A stretch of 64,000 nt of DNA. It comes from Phytophthora quininea (lineage: Eukaryota > Oomycota > Peronosporomycetes > Peronosporales > Peronosporaceae). The notes beneath the pieces were generated by a model. The model was not told where the DNA came from and did not search any database. It saw only the letters and a program-made list of their open reading frames with translations. The DNA is taken from positions 163,668 through 227,667 of the forward strand of contig JAAVTG010000644.1 of assembly GCA_011947345.1 (NCBI GenBank), written 5' to 3'. The translations under genes were made by a program, and so were the position numbers. This document shows positions 11,191-21,941 of the stretch, one piece after another (positions within the stretch are counted from its first letter, which is position 1; each line of letters opens with the position of its first letter).

Positions 11191-13453
11191 TCAAAGCTCT
11201 CCCTTGACATCTTCCAGCAGTCGGAACTCCTCCTCGTGCAGCCACCGCTTCAGCGTGAACGTGTCCACCACGAGCTCTCGAGACTTGCAGTCGTGGTCAA
11301 CCAGGTCGCGGCGGAGACCGAATCGGCGACCGCAACTACAGCACCGGGACACACCCGAGGCATTTCCTGCCAGCAATTCCTTGTCGATCTCGTGCTGCAG
11401 TAGCTCGCGCTTGGCTGCGTCCATCGCACGCCGCGCCATGAGTTTCTTGACGAACTTGCGCTCCAACTGCTGCTTGCGGCCCAGCAGCCAGAACAGCAAT
11501 CCGTGGCTCTGCAGGAGCAGTCCTTCGAGTCCTCGAGACAGGAAGTTGGCGGAAGCTGAGGTCGACAGAGTCGATCGCTGGTGTTCCTTGGTCCACCAGC
11601 TCTCAAACTCGCTGCAGGTGATGCCTCCGCTGTCGTCGTCGTCCAATTCCGCAAACAGGTTGCGAACTTGAACCGTCGTCAGCTTTGGGGGCTGAGCAGC
11701 CAACGCAGAGCTGCGTGTCGGCTTCTTCTTGCCTCGTAGATACGAGAGCATGAGCTGGAACTCGTCCAGGTCGAGAGTCCCCGAGCCGTCGAGGTCGAAG
11801 ATCTGGAACGCTTGGCGCAGTCGCAGCACCGTAGGGTCGATCTCCACTTCGCTGGACGACAGTTCCGACGCCGACGGGCTCCGTTGTGCTGGTCTCTTCT
11901 GCGCATCAACTCGCCAAAGGGCCAGCTCCCTTTCAGCGCGACCTTGCCGATTGCTGTCGCCATCATGGTCGTGAACTGGAGATGCACGTCGTGGTCACTT
12001 GCTTCGAGTGCGGCCAGCTCGCGCTTCATTCCGTCGACGTTGGTGCTGCGCTTGTTGCGGAACCATCCGACCGTCCAAACCTGGTGCACGAACAAGCACA
12101 CTCGCGTCTTGGCTGCATACCGACGCAGGTGAGCAGCTCGGCGAGCGGCTTCTTGTCGTCGCGCACGACGTGCGTGGTAGAGCGCCTCGATCTCTCGAGC
12201 AATTTTGCCGCGCGCCAACGTCAACGCCATCGATCGGTCGATCCACAGCGATACGTAGCGGCAAACAAATGGGTGAAGGACATCAGTGCGCCAGCGACGG
12301 AAACGCCGATAGCGTCGCTGAATATGAAGCGCTGCACGGCGTCGACGGAGAAATCCCTGCTCGAGCAGGGGGACCCCACGGCGACGCAGTGCGCGGATGG
12401 AAACTGCCACAAGTCTCACCCGCGCTTTGAGTACAACTCGGAAGCAGGCCTTTGCTCTGCAGCGGTGGATCCGCTTGGCGAAGACATGAGCTTCGGTGGA
12501 GTAAGGAAATTGGGGCCACCCAGTTGTTGGGTCTTCGAACGCAGTTGGTGAAATGAATTGAGGAGCGCTGGGCGGGTGTCGGAGCTGCTCGCTTCGACTG
12601 CAGAATAGAGAGGCACTCAGCGGCCTCGCGAGTCTCGAGCGAACCTCGTTCTCCCAGATATCGCCCTTGATCTTGGCCTCGAGGTGAGCCTGCAGCTTCT
12701 CACGCATCTGCAGTCGACAATCAATTGAGTGATAGGACCAGCTAAAAAGTAAACGAATGAAGCCCATACCTCGGTCGATAAGAGCGGTTCAACTTTGCAG
12801 CCGCGTGTGTCTTCCTTTTTCGAGGCTTGGCCACGAGCGCTCTCCACTGCTGAGCTCTGTCGAGTGGAGGACACTGCTTCGAAGAAGTCGACAGGTCAAC
12901 GATGTCGATCGCTCGGGCTTCGATCAGAGCAGCGAGCTTCTCGTCAGTCCGTGCAACGACTGGGTTTAACACCAGTTGAAGGCCTTCGTTGGCCACTTGG
13001 GCCAAACTCTCGCTTGAAGACGTCGCTAGAAACACCGAGGACGAAGCGTGCAGCTCTTGGGCTTCGTGCATCCACCGCTTCCACCGCTTAGGGGACAATC
13101 CACCGCATCCGTTCTTTTGTCCTGGGAGGGGTGCAGTGCTAGCGTCCCAGCCTTTCGAGCCGTCGGTCTCTTCTTCGTCGGTGGAGACGCCACTGCACCG
13201 AGGCTGTGGAGCTTCCCTGGAGACCCCACATACACGTCCTCGAGCTGGCGGAGCTTGTCGGGGGACGGCATCTCGCTGCAAGCGTCGCTCCCTATTTCCA
13301 TCGTGCTTCCAACCCAGATAAATTTCCCATTATCTAACCTCCACGACTCCAAGACGACGCCCGTCACGCAGGTTGGTGCTGCGATGGCCAGAACGTCCTC
13401 CAGGGACGGTCAAAGGACAGTTGGTTCTGCTGAACGATCTTGAACGAGACCAT
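11191..13453 (-). CDS. EF-hand protein with IQ-like segment (one intron, four one-base losses)
   Basis: The gene starts at ATG 13453 (MVSFKIVQQNQ). A 62-bp intron (12708-12769, GTATGG..CTGCAG) is removed. Four one-base losses are needed, near 13403-13405 (CCC), 13128-13131 (CCCC), 12816-12820 (AAAAA) and 11890-11905. The spliced length of 2201 nt plus four is exactly 735 codons. Features in order: a novel N-terminal domain (to about residue 80), a basic stretch with an IQ-like motif ALHIQRRYRRFRRWR, and a C-terminal pair of EF-hands (FDLDGSGTLDLDEF, LDDDDSGGITCSEF). Near the end is a CCSCGRRFG..DHDC zinc-binding-like cluster. A Ca2+-responsive regulatory or cytoskeletal role is inferred from the domains only. 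Four losses in one otherwise well-conserved gene look like base-calling errors. Confidence 0.7.
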
Positions 13454-13901
13454 CCTTGTTGAAATGCGCGGTGGTCGACGAAGGATTAAAGATCGAGCAG
13501 ACCGTCACGAGCTGGAGTCTGGTGTTGCTGTCTCCATGGAGCTGGATGCCTACGATGCAAGAGTGGGTAGCTTGGGCAGTGGGGCGACACCACCCGTGGA
13601 GGCGTTCGTCTACTGAGGAAGCGGTGGCAGCTAGGTCTGAATGGCAGATGGCAATGCCGATGAGCTCTCGTTGGCAGGGTCGAGTTCCGGACAGATCTCA
13701 GACTGAAGGATGTCACCGTCACGTCGGACTCGCAAGACTCATAAGGAGCCGATTGTTGAGCCGTTCCGCTGTCAGCAGCAAGAAAACGAGGTATCACGGC
13801 GCGCAGTGTGAGCCGGTCTCACCTCGTCGGATGAGGCATCTCTTGTTGCGCAGGGCGCGCCATGACAGGGATCTCGAGGGCGTTGAGGTCAATTCCTCCT
13901 C
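13454..13901. other. Divergent promoter region, no gene seen
   Basis: This lies between the divergently transcribed EF-hand gene and PG-A. Short open frames exist on both strands, without recognisable content. Confidence 0.5.
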
Positions 13902-13920
13902 GTTCATTTCGGAATTTCCT
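13902..13920 (+). promoter_or_regulatory. Initiator element of PG-A
   Basis: GTTCATTTCGGAATTTCC matches the oomycete initiator pattern, 45 nt upstream of ATG 13965. PG-B and PG-C have near-identical elements at the same spacing. Confidence 0.65.
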
Positions 13921-13964
13921 CTGCGCGACTCAAGCGATCCCACTCGACGTCTCCTCCTTCCGTG

Positions 13965-15110
13965 ATGAAGTTCTTCACGCCCGTTCTCGCTGCTGTTGCA
14001 GTCGTGCTGGCTGCTGTGAACGCTACCCCATGATCCGCCAAGAGGCGGAAGCGGCTGAATCCAGTAGCTGCACGCTGTCGGGGACCTATACAAGCGGCGC
14101 CGACGTGTCCTCGTGCAGCACAGTGACCATCAAGTCGTTGACGGTTCCTGCGGGCGTCACGCTAGACTTGACGGACCTGAAGAAGGGCGCCAACGTCGTC
14201 TTCTCCGGCACCACCACCTTCGGCAAAAGGTATCAACACCATTGTGTAGATATTTGTGCGTTGTCTAACTACGACCTTGCAGAAATGGTCTGGTCCACTC
14301 GTCCTCCTCACAGGAACCGACCTCACCGTCAGCGGCTCCGGCACTCTCGACGGTCAAGGCGCCTGGTACTGGAAGCAGGGCACGTCCATCACTCGCCCCG
14401 TGTTCTTCCGCATGAGCAAGGTCATCTCGTCCACCGTCAAGGGATTCACCATCAAGAATTCGCCCTACCGCACCTTCAGCATCCTCAGCTCCCAGGACAC
14501 CACCATCAGCGGCCTCACCCTCGACTCAAGTGACGGCGATGACACGGCCAAGAACACGGACGGCTTCGACCTGAGCAAGAACGACGGTGTCACCATCACC
14601 GGCAACAAGATCTACAACCAAGACGACTGCCTGGCCATGCAGTCGAGTACCAACACGGTCTTCTCCAGCAACACGTGCAGCGGCGGTCACGGCATCTCCA
14701 TCGGTTCTATCGGAGGCTCGTCGGTGAGTTCGTCCGACACTGTGACGGGTCTGACGGTCAAGAACAACAAGATCATCGACAGTGTCAACGGTATCCGCAT
14801 CAAGACCATTGTGAAGTTGAAAGGCAAAGTCTCGGACATCACCTACACCAGCAACACGCTGTCGAACGTCAAGAATGCGATCGTGATCCACTCGGACTAC
14901 AGCAAGTCCGAGGGCGGCTACACGGGCGACGCGACCAGTCTGGTCTCCATTACTGACATCACCATCGATGGACTTTCGGGCACAGCCACGAAGCTGTACG
15001 ATATCGTGGCTAACTCCAAGGTGGTGTCGGACTGGACGTTCTCGGGCATCACTGTGAGCGCTTCGAAGACGGGAAGCTGCAGTGGCCAGCCGAGCAACAT
15101 CGACTGCTAG
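13965..15110 (+). pseudogene. PG-A: endopolygalacturonase (GH28), one intron, two one-base losses
   Basis: Secreted pectin-degrading enzyme of the GH28 right-handed beta-helix family, which hydrolyses alpha-1,4-galacturonan. It has a signal peptide (MKFFTPVLAAVAVVLAAVNA), then CTLSGTYTSGADVSSC. The catalytic motifs NTDGFDL, QDDCLAMQS, GGHGISIGS and RIKT are all present, and it ends CSGQPSNIDC. A 53-bp intron (14230-14282) sits after the TTFG segment at the same place as in B and C. Two bases are missing: one in the C run 14026-14029 at the signal peptide/propeptide border and one just before the intron (GGCAAAAG where C has GGCGAAAAG). Spliced length 1093 plus two is 365 codons. Most of exon 2 is nearly identical to PG-B. 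It is either a pseudogene or has base-call losses. Confidence 0.85.
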
Positions 15111-15572
15111 GCGTGAAGCGCTGCAGTGTGTGAATGAGTTAAGTTTTTTGCTTGCTGGTAGTCTACCAACAAAGATATAGATGTCATGCGCACTCAAGCC
15201 GATTACATCTGTGGATTGCTGGTCATTCCGTGCCATATTCCAACGATAGATGGTAGAGTTCTCGACGACAGCACACGCCCAGAACAATGGGCGAGGTAAT
15301 GAAGAGAGAGAAGATACTCGTATACCGATGGTGGTTTTGGTCCAAGGCAGATGGCAACGCGGACGCGATCCTATCAAGCTCCCGGCAGATCACGACTAGC
15401 GAATGCTCGCGGCAAGGCCTAGAGATCTCCAGGGAAGCCGTGAGCCCGACATCGTCCGCTATCTTCAGCGTGCTGTCGTCGTACAGGGAATATCTCATGG
15501 TGAACTCCGCACTGACCAAGACTGCTGAGCCCTGAGGATCCTCCTCGGCCAAGGCCATCGCATACCTGTCGA
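15111..15572. other. Intergenic region between PG-A and PG-B
   Basis: Short antisense frames only; nothing recognised. It holds the 3' flank of A and the promoter of B. Confidence 0.5.
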
Positions 15573-15590
15573 GCTCATTCCGGAATTTCA
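15573..15590 (+). promoter_or_regulatory. Initiator element of PG-B
   Basis: GCTCATTCCGGAATTTCA fits the oomycete initiator consensus closely, 42 nt upstream of ATG 15633. Confidence 0.7.
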
Positions 15591-15632
15591 TCAGCGTGAC
15601 GCAAGCACCATCCCAGCCATCCACACTCCGCC

Positions 15633-16785
15633 ATGAAGTTTCTCTCACCCGTCTTCGCAGCGGCCGCCTTCGCTGTGGCCGCCGTCTACGGCTCGCCCAT
15701 GATGCGCCAGGAGGAAGAGTCAAGTAGCTGCACGCTGTCGGGGACCTATACAAGCGGCGCCGACGTGTCCTCGTGCAGCACAGTGACCATCAAAACATTG
15801 ACGGTCCCTGCGGGCGTCACACTAGACCTGAGTGACCTCAAGTCCGGCGCTAACGTCGTCTTCTCCGGCACCGTCACATTCGGCGAGAAGGTGAGATTAA
15901 AGGTACTATGTCTAACTTGGCCACCTCGCTGACGTTGTCATTCGTGCTCGCCAACAGAAATGGTCTGGTCCACTCGTCCTCCTCACAGGAACCGACCTCA
16001 CCGTCAGCGGCTCCGGCACTCTCGACGGTCAAGGCGCCTGGTACTGGAAGCAGGGCACGTCCATCACTCGCCCCGTGTTCTTCCGCATGAGCAAGGTCAT
16101 CTCGTCCACCGTCAAGGGATTCACCATCAAGAATTCGCCCTACCGCACCTTCAGCATCCTCAGCTCCCAGGACACCACCATCAGCGGCCTCACCCTCGAC
16201 TCAAGTGACGGCGATGACACGGCCAAGAACACGGATGGCTTCGACCTGAGCAAGAACGACGGTGTCACCATCACCGGCAACAAGATCTACAACCAAGACG
16301 ACTGCCTGGCCATGCAGTCGAGTACCAACACGGTCTTCTCCAGCAACACGTGCAGCGGCGGTCACGGCATCTCCATCGGTTCTATCGGAGGCTCGTCGGT
16401 GAGTTCGTCCGACACTGTGACGGGTCTGACGGTCAAGAACAACAAGATCATCGACAGTGTCAACGGTATCCGCATCAAGACCATTGTGAAGTTGAAAGGC
16501 AAAGTCTCGGACATCACCTACACCAGCAACACGCTGTCGAACGTCAAGAATGCGATCGTGATCCACTCGGACTACAGCAAGTCCGAGGGCGGCTACACGG
16601 GCGACGCGACCAGTCTGGTCTCCATTACCGACATTACCATCGACGGGCTCACTGGATCCGCCGACCAGATCTACGATATTCTCGTCAACTCGGACGTGGT
16701 GTCGGACTGGACGTTCTCGGGCATTGACCTGACGAGCTCGTCGACGGGCAGCTGCAGCGGTGAGCCGAGCGGCGTCAGTTGCTAA
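15633..16785 (+). CDS. PG-B: endopolygalacturonase (GH28), intact, one intron
   Basis: Two exons, 15633-15890 and 15958-16785, with a 67-bp intron (GTGAGA..CAACAG) in phase 0, encode 361 residues. The signal peptide is followed by SPMMRQEEESSSC. The GH28 motifs are NTD at about 177-179, QDD at about 200, GGHG at about 220 and RIKT at about 258, and the C-terminus is CSGEPSGVSC. The enzyme is predicted to be secreted and to cut polygalacturonan. The gene is a mosaic: the first about 670 nt of exon 2 is nearly identical to PG-A, while the last about 235 nt and the 3' flank equal PG-G (30602-30836) in inverse orientation. It is the only intron-bearing copy with an unbroken frame. Confidence 0.92.
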
Positions 16786-17689
16786 ATGGCCATTGTCTGC
16801 TCTGGGAGTGCTAGTACTAGAAAACAACGAGTCGAGGATGCTGGCACGGGAAAGTTCGATGTCTGTCAGTAAAACCATGAGCAAAACCTCCTACAAATTC
16901 ATCACGGTGATGCCAGGTAGTCGTGTATATGTTCGTAGAGATGCTTGAGGCGATAAACACGAAGACCTTGGGCTCTCTTGAAGAAACTTGCCGGCAAATG
17001 ATCATCTTGTCGATATCTAGTAGACATCAAGCAATTTCTCCGCGCGATATCCTCGCGAGCGGACCCCTTCATTGATGCAGGACAGGTAGATCTGATAGGA
17101 ACGGAGCCCTACAGCTTGTCGGTGTCTTCAATGCAGCTGAAGAAGCCCGTCGAGTTGACCTCTCCGTGCGATCCCTATCTGCGGTGTGTCAACAGGATGC
17201 ACTGATCACCAGGTGTCGTCGAGTCGATCAAGGTGGTCGTCATGGAAAGGCGGCGCTTTTCGCCACTTGGGCCGCACACTACCGAAATGAGACGCCTATC
17301 CAACCTTGAGTTATGCTGCATGACGAATCTAGGAGCTCTTCTTCTCGGATTGGCGAGCCCGCTAGTGCTCTCTGCAGGAGACTACGAGGCTGCAGTGCAA
17401 TCTGCTCTCGATACCTTCTTGTCACAGAAGCGCTTGCTGCCTTGTGACTCTTAGCGCCGCTGCCACTCGGAGATTCCAGCACCATCGTCGATCCGTGGAC
17501 ATGTGCAGACATCACATCACCTCCCAGCTGGAACGGCCGACGCATGCGTAGGCGACTCGGCTCCGGCCAGATCTTCACAGCGTACACTTGTTGGGCGTTG
17601 TCATCTCGGACACCAATGACACATCCGCTGAGAACGGACAGCGGTGCCGGCAAACGTCCTTGGAGGCGATACTTGGGTCAAACCGTCGA
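16786..17689. other. PG-B to PG-C spacer with possible decayed gene pieces
   Basis: Part of the P0 arm, mirrored at 29700-30601. Protein-like stretches occur at about 17070-17200 (plus strand, containing GTEPYSLSVSSMQLKKPVEL) and 17233-17454 (plus). A minus-strand frame of 17279-17653 overlaps them. No family is recognised. The mirror copy differs by a CT deletion in 17233-17454, which argues against a maintained gene. Confidence 0.35.
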
Positions 17690-17707
17690 GTTCATTCCGG
17701 AACTTAC
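17690..17707 (+). promoter_or_regulatory. Initiator element of PG-C
   Basis: GTTCATTCCGGAACTTAC, initiator-like, 34 nt upstream of ATG 17742; mirrored at 29682-29699 for PG-C2. Confidence 0.6.
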
Positions 17708-17741
17708 TCGACACGACTCAAGTCCCCAGCAACAACCAGCG

Positions 17742-18896
17742 ATGAAGTTCTTCTCGCCCGTCCTCGCCGTCGTTGCGTTCGCCGTCGCCGCCGTCTACGG
17801 CTCCCCATGATGCGCCAAGAGCAAGAGTCCTCCAGCTGCACGCTGTCGGGCACCTACTCGAGCGGCACCGACATTTCATCCTGCAGCACCGTCACGATCA
17901 ACACCCTCACGGTTCCTGCCGGCGTCACGCTGGACTTGAGTGGAGCCAAGAAGGGAGCTGCCATCAACATCGCGGGCACGGTCACGTTCGGCGAAAAGGT
18001 CAGTCTTCCGCTGCAACGAACTGCAAGGGCGTATCGACCCAAACTAACTGTTGTTGATCATCTTTTAGAAATGGTCGGGACCTCTTGTCCTGCTCACGGG
18101 CACGGACCTCACTGTCAGCGGCTCTGGCACCCTCGACGGCCAAGGCGCCTGGTACTGGAAGCAGGGCACGTCCATCACTCGCCCTGTGTTCTTCCGCATG
18201 AACAAGGTCATCTCGTCCACCGTCAAGGGCTTCAAGATCAAGAACTCACCCTACCGCACCTTCAGCATCCTCAATTCGCAGGACACCACCATCAGTGGAT
18301 TGACCCTCGACTCCAGCGCTGGAGACGACACTGCCAAGAACACCGATGGCTTTGATTTGAGTGGCAATGACGGCGTCACGATCACCGGCAACACCATCTA
18401 CAACCAGGACGATTGTCTTGCTATGCAGTCGAGCACCAACACGGTCTTCAGCAGCAACACATGCAGTGGTGGCCACGGTATTTCGATCGGTTCTATCGGC
18501 GGTTCGTCGGTCAGCTCCTCGGACACCGTGACGGGTCTGACCGTGAAGAACAATAAGATCATCGACAGTGTCAACGGCATCCGCATCAAGACCATCGTGG
18601 ACCTCTACGGCAAGGTCTCAGACATCACCTACACCAGCAACACGCTGTCGAACGTCAAGAATGCGATCGTGATCCACTCGGACTACAGCAAGTCCAAGGG
18701 CGGTTACACCGGCTCGGCTACGAGCAAGGTGACGATCACAGGCATCACGATCAACGGTCTCTCTGGCACGGCCACCAACCTGTACGACATTGTGGCCAAC
18801 TCGGACGTTGTGTCGGACTGGACGTTCTCGGGCATCACTGTCAGCGCCAGCAAGACCGGCAGCTGCAGTGGTGAACCGAGCGGTGTCAGCTGCTAA
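17742..18896 (+). pseudogene. PG-C: endopolygalacturonase (GH28), one intron, one base missing
   Basis: The signal peptide MKFFSPVLAVVAFAVAAVYG runs into a premature TGA because the C run 17803-17806 is one base short of the frame-keeping length. The reading resumes at the ATGATG of MMRQEQESSSC. A 70-bp intron (17999-18068) follows the TFGEK segment. The catalytic motifs NTDGFDL, QDDCLAMQS, GGHGISIGS and RIKT are complete, and it ends CSGEPSGVSC. Exonic length 1085 plus one is 362 codons. Mirror copy C2 has the same short C run but three substitutions elsewhere (including A to V before NTDGFD). It could be a pseudogene, a mis-called homopolymer, or a leaderless product starting at the second ATG pair. 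Confidence 0.85.
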
Positions 18897-19749
18897 GCGA
18901 TTCGCTGAATCCGTGGGGGTGCTCAGGACGGTAGCTTTGCTCCTTGTCCTCTGTCCTCACCAACACAGGCATTAACATTTGATGTTTGAGTAGATAGATT
19001 CCGCCTTGAATGCGTATGGAACAATAAAAAATGTTTATCGTTTGCTAAAGCGCGTGCCGACACCGACTGTACTGTGAACCTTGCCGTCCATGACGCAGCA
19101 CGCACGTCCACGCCGTCACAAAGCGCAACTTGAAATCTGACGATTTTAATCGAGAGCGGTTTGCCTATCATGATGTGCTGCAAGCAGAGATTAAAGTGGT
19201 CTCCGCGAAAGGAATTCAGTGTAGCTCCATGGACTAATAGCTCGCTTCGCGAGCTTTTGGCACGGAAACGTTTCCAGGCCACAAGCAGCAGAGTTGACGC
19301 ACACATATCCGCGCCGGTCCGCTAAGGTCGACGTGCACAGGCTTAACCGTGGGCAGGCAATGACTCCACGACGAACAACAATTGTGGAGTCACACATTTG
19401 GTTTCCTCAAAACCAATTGTTGGAGGCGCAAGTTGAACGAGGGTGGCGGACGAACGCACGATCGCAAGCACATGAACTGCTCTTGTCCAACACCGAAGCT
19501 GTAGACCAGCAAATCAATGACGCGACCATCACAAGAACGAGTCCCATGTGGCGTTTTAATCTCCGACTTCGCTGAACAACGCCGTCCGACTGCACGACGT
19601 CCCATCTAGACTCGATCCTTGGTAAGTCCGCTCAAACAACAGCCGTATAGCCTACGCGGCATAGGTAAGGAACGTCCACTTGACTGCACCTCAACTCGGT
19701 GTTTACTGGTTGGGTGCAGCCTGCCTGCATTGTGCTCGTCCTGCTGAGG
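18897..19749. other. PG-C to PG-D spacer in P0 left arm
   Basis: Mirrored at 27640-28492. Only short frames with no recognised content. An AATAAAAAATG stretch near 19022 may belong to the 3' end signals of C. Confidence 0.45.
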
Positions 19750-19766
19750 TCTCACTCTCGAATTTG
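19750..19766 (+). promoter_or_regulatory. Initiator-like element of PG-D
   Basis: TCTCACTCTCGAATTTG, initiator-like, 43 nt upstream of ATG 19810. Confidence 0.5.
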
Positions 19767-19809
19767 CTTCTTCACAAGAACTTCCTCCACTCCAAGCTAC
19801 GACCTAACC

Positions 19810-20889
19810 ATGAAGCTTTTCCCCAATGTTCTTGCCGCCTTCGCTTCCTTCGTCGTCGGTGTCAACGGATCTGCCATGTTGCGTGAAGCTGGGGACCCCT
19901 GCAACCTCACGGGTACCTACCAAGCCGGCACGGACATTTCATCCTGCAGCAAAGTCACCATCGGCTCGCTGTCGGTGCCCGCCGGTGTCACGCTGGACTT
20001 GAGCAAAGCCAAGAGCGGAGCCACCATCGAGTTCACGGGCACCACGACATTCGGCACGCAAAAGTGGGAGGGTCCGCTTGTACTGCTCACCGGAAGCAAC
20101 CTCACTGTCAAGGGCTCCGGCACGCTTGACGGTCAAGGCGATTGGTACTGGAAGCAGGGCCAGTCGATCACCAGGCCGGTATTCTTCCGCCTGCAGCGAG
20201 TGACGGGCTCTAATGTGTCGGGCTTCACGCTCAAGAACTCGCCCTTCCGCACCTTCAGCATCGTCACGTGCGTCGAAACAACGCTCACCGGTCTCACACT
20301 GGACTCGAGCTCTGGTGGCGACCAGGCCACGAACACGGACGGCTTTGACTTGACCAAGAACGATCACGTGACCATCACCGGCAACAAGATCTTCAACCAG
20401 GACGATTGTCTCGCCATGCAGTCCAGCACCAACACAATCTTCAGCAACAACTTGTGCAGCGGCGGCCACGGAATTTCCGTTGGGTCGCTGGGAGGTGCGG
20501 CGGTGGACGAGTCGACTACGGTCTCCGGATTGACTGTCCAAGGCAACACCATCCAGAACAGCGATAATGGTCTTCGCATCAAGACCATCAGCGGGCTGAA
20601 GGGCCTCGTGTCTAACGTCAAGTACATCGACAACGCCCTCTCCAACGTCAAGAACGCGATCGTGATCCACTCCAACTACGACCGAACCAAGGGAGCGTAC
20701 TCGGGAGCACCAACGAGTTTGGTGACGATCACTGACATCACGATCTCTGGTCTGTCGGGCTCCGCCACCAACCTGTACGATATCGTGGCAAACCCGAGCG
20801 TGGTGTCGATTTGGAAGTTCTCGGGTATCACGGTCAAGGCGGCCAACAAGGGGTCGTGCAGCGGCCAACCCAGCGAGGTCACGTGCTAA
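19810..20889 (+). CDS. PG-D: endopolygalacturonase (GH28), intact, intronless
   Basis: It encodes 359 residues with signal peptide MKLFPNVLAAFASFVVGVNG, then SAMLREAGDPCNLTG. Motifs are NTDGFDL (NTD 175-177), QDDCLAMQS (DD 198-199), GGHGISVGS (GHG 219-221) and RIKT (RIK 256-258), with C-terminus CSGQPSEVTC. It is predicted to be a secreted pectin hydrolase. It has no intron, unlike the A/B/C group, and it is closest to J. The start is the first ATG after the initiator. Mirror copy D2 is the same apart from a one-base loss near its C-terminus. Confidence 0.93.
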   Translation: MKLFPNVLAAFASFVVGVNGSAMLREAGDPCNLTGTYQAGTDISSCSKVTIGSLSVPAGVTLDLSKAKSGATIEFTGTTTFGTQKWEGPLVLLTGSNLTVKGSGTLDGQGDWYWKQGQSITRPVFFRLQRVTGSNVSGFTLKNSPFRTFSIVTCVETTLTGLTLDSSSGGDQATNTDGFDLTKNDHVTITGNKIFNQDDCLAMQSSTNTIFSNNLCSGGHGISVGSLGGAAVDESTTVSGLTVQGNTIQNSDNGLRIKTISGLKGLVSNVKYIDNALSNVKNAIVIHSNYDRTKGAYSGAPTSLVTITDITISGLSGSATNLYDIVANPSVVSIWKFSGITVKAANKGSCSGQPSEVTC

Positions 20890-21398
20890 GTAGCAACAAT
20901 AAGCTAATAGAGCTAAGGCAGAACTACTGTAGTTCAGCCGAACCTTTTCACTAGCCCTTCATCCTGTACAACCGACGAAATGTACGTGACATCTACGTTT
21001 CGAATCAATGAGGTGAGGAGTGCAAGAGCCGACAACTGGCAACGAGGAAGCACCTCGATTCGTGGTGCTACGAGTCCTTTGAGTGCATGCCGTCGCGTTG
21101 AGGAGGCAAGGCGATCCGTGTCATGCCGAGCCGATCGTCGCCAACACACCAGCCGGTGACAGATTCCAGCACACGACGTAGTTGCAATTTCGTTCGCGGC
21201 GACCGATACAAAGGTCAAGTGACAAAAACTGTTTTTATTTCTTTGCATCCATCGCGTGAACAACGATGGCGACTGATTATCCACCGCCATTGAGACCGTC
21301 CACGGTCCACGGTCGCAAGTCGAACGAACTCGACGAGCCGAAGACCACGAGGCCTCCAGGATCAACTCTGCATTCCACTTCGACACTCCTATTCCAAC
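20890..21398. other. Duplicated PG promoter region upstream of remnant E
   Basis: This region matches, in inverse orientation, the upstream region of PG-G (about 31753-32137). Near 21017 the match to the G side ends after CACCTCA. It is an inherited promoter with no gene of its own. Confidence 0.6.
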
Positions 21399-21456
21399 CG
21401 TCATTTCGGAATTGGACGCGCTCACCTCAAGACCTTCCTCCTGCTGCGTACTCGCC

Positions 21457-21603
21457 GGCATCCGCATCAAGACCTCGTCGGACCAGGTGTACGACATCCT
21501 GGTGAACCCGGACGTGGTGTCGGGCTGGACGTTCTCAGGCATCGACGTGACCAGCTCGTCGACGGGCAGCTGCAACGGTGAGCCGAGCGGCGTCAGCTGT
21601 TGA
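21457..21603 (+). pseudogene. PG-E: deletion remnant of a PG gene (49 codons)
   Basis: A G-like promoter and 5' leader (initiator-like TCATTTCGGAATTGG at 21401) runs straight into GIRIKTSSDQVYDILVN and the C-terminus CNGEPSGVSC with its TGA. The start codon, signal peptide, most of the beta-helix and the catalytic motifs before RIKT are gone. Within the remnant a second join follows RIKT, so at least two deletions occurred. The frame is open but lacks an ATG. A transcript is conceivable; a working enzyme is not. Mirror copy E2 differs by N to S in the CNGEPSG motif. Confidence 0.85.
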
Positions 21604-21941
21604 GCTGCACAGTCTGTCCAGTTAAATGCGCGGTGGTATTATACCTGACCGCGTCTGTGAGAGTGACCGTGTGCCGTGTCCGAAGTTGCGAATGAAATAC
21701 ACCTGAATGCTTGCGTTAAGCTGTTGAGATTGTTGTTGTGGGTCGGTCGCTGCTCATCAACCGTTCTATTCTCGCGAGAGAAACTGGAGCAAAACACGAT
21801 CAACGAGACCAAGCAGAGAGAAAACACGGAGCGGAGCTAGCAGCGTCAAACGGAGACATTAAGGATTGCATTTTCTAAATGGCCAAAGTCGCCCAAGTTA
21901 CGACAGAAACAGGAGGGTGTGGATTCCCAGGCGCTGTGCAC
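21604..21941. other. Spacer between remnant E and PG-F
   Basis: Mirrored at 25450-25787. It contains the 3' flanks of two convergent PG sequences; no gene seen. Confidence 0.5.

Noticed and set aside
17233..17454. A small gene between PG-B and PG-C
   Set aside because: Protein-like in part, but no initiator element, no recognised family, and the mirror copy carries a 2-bp deletion; left as a possible fossil.
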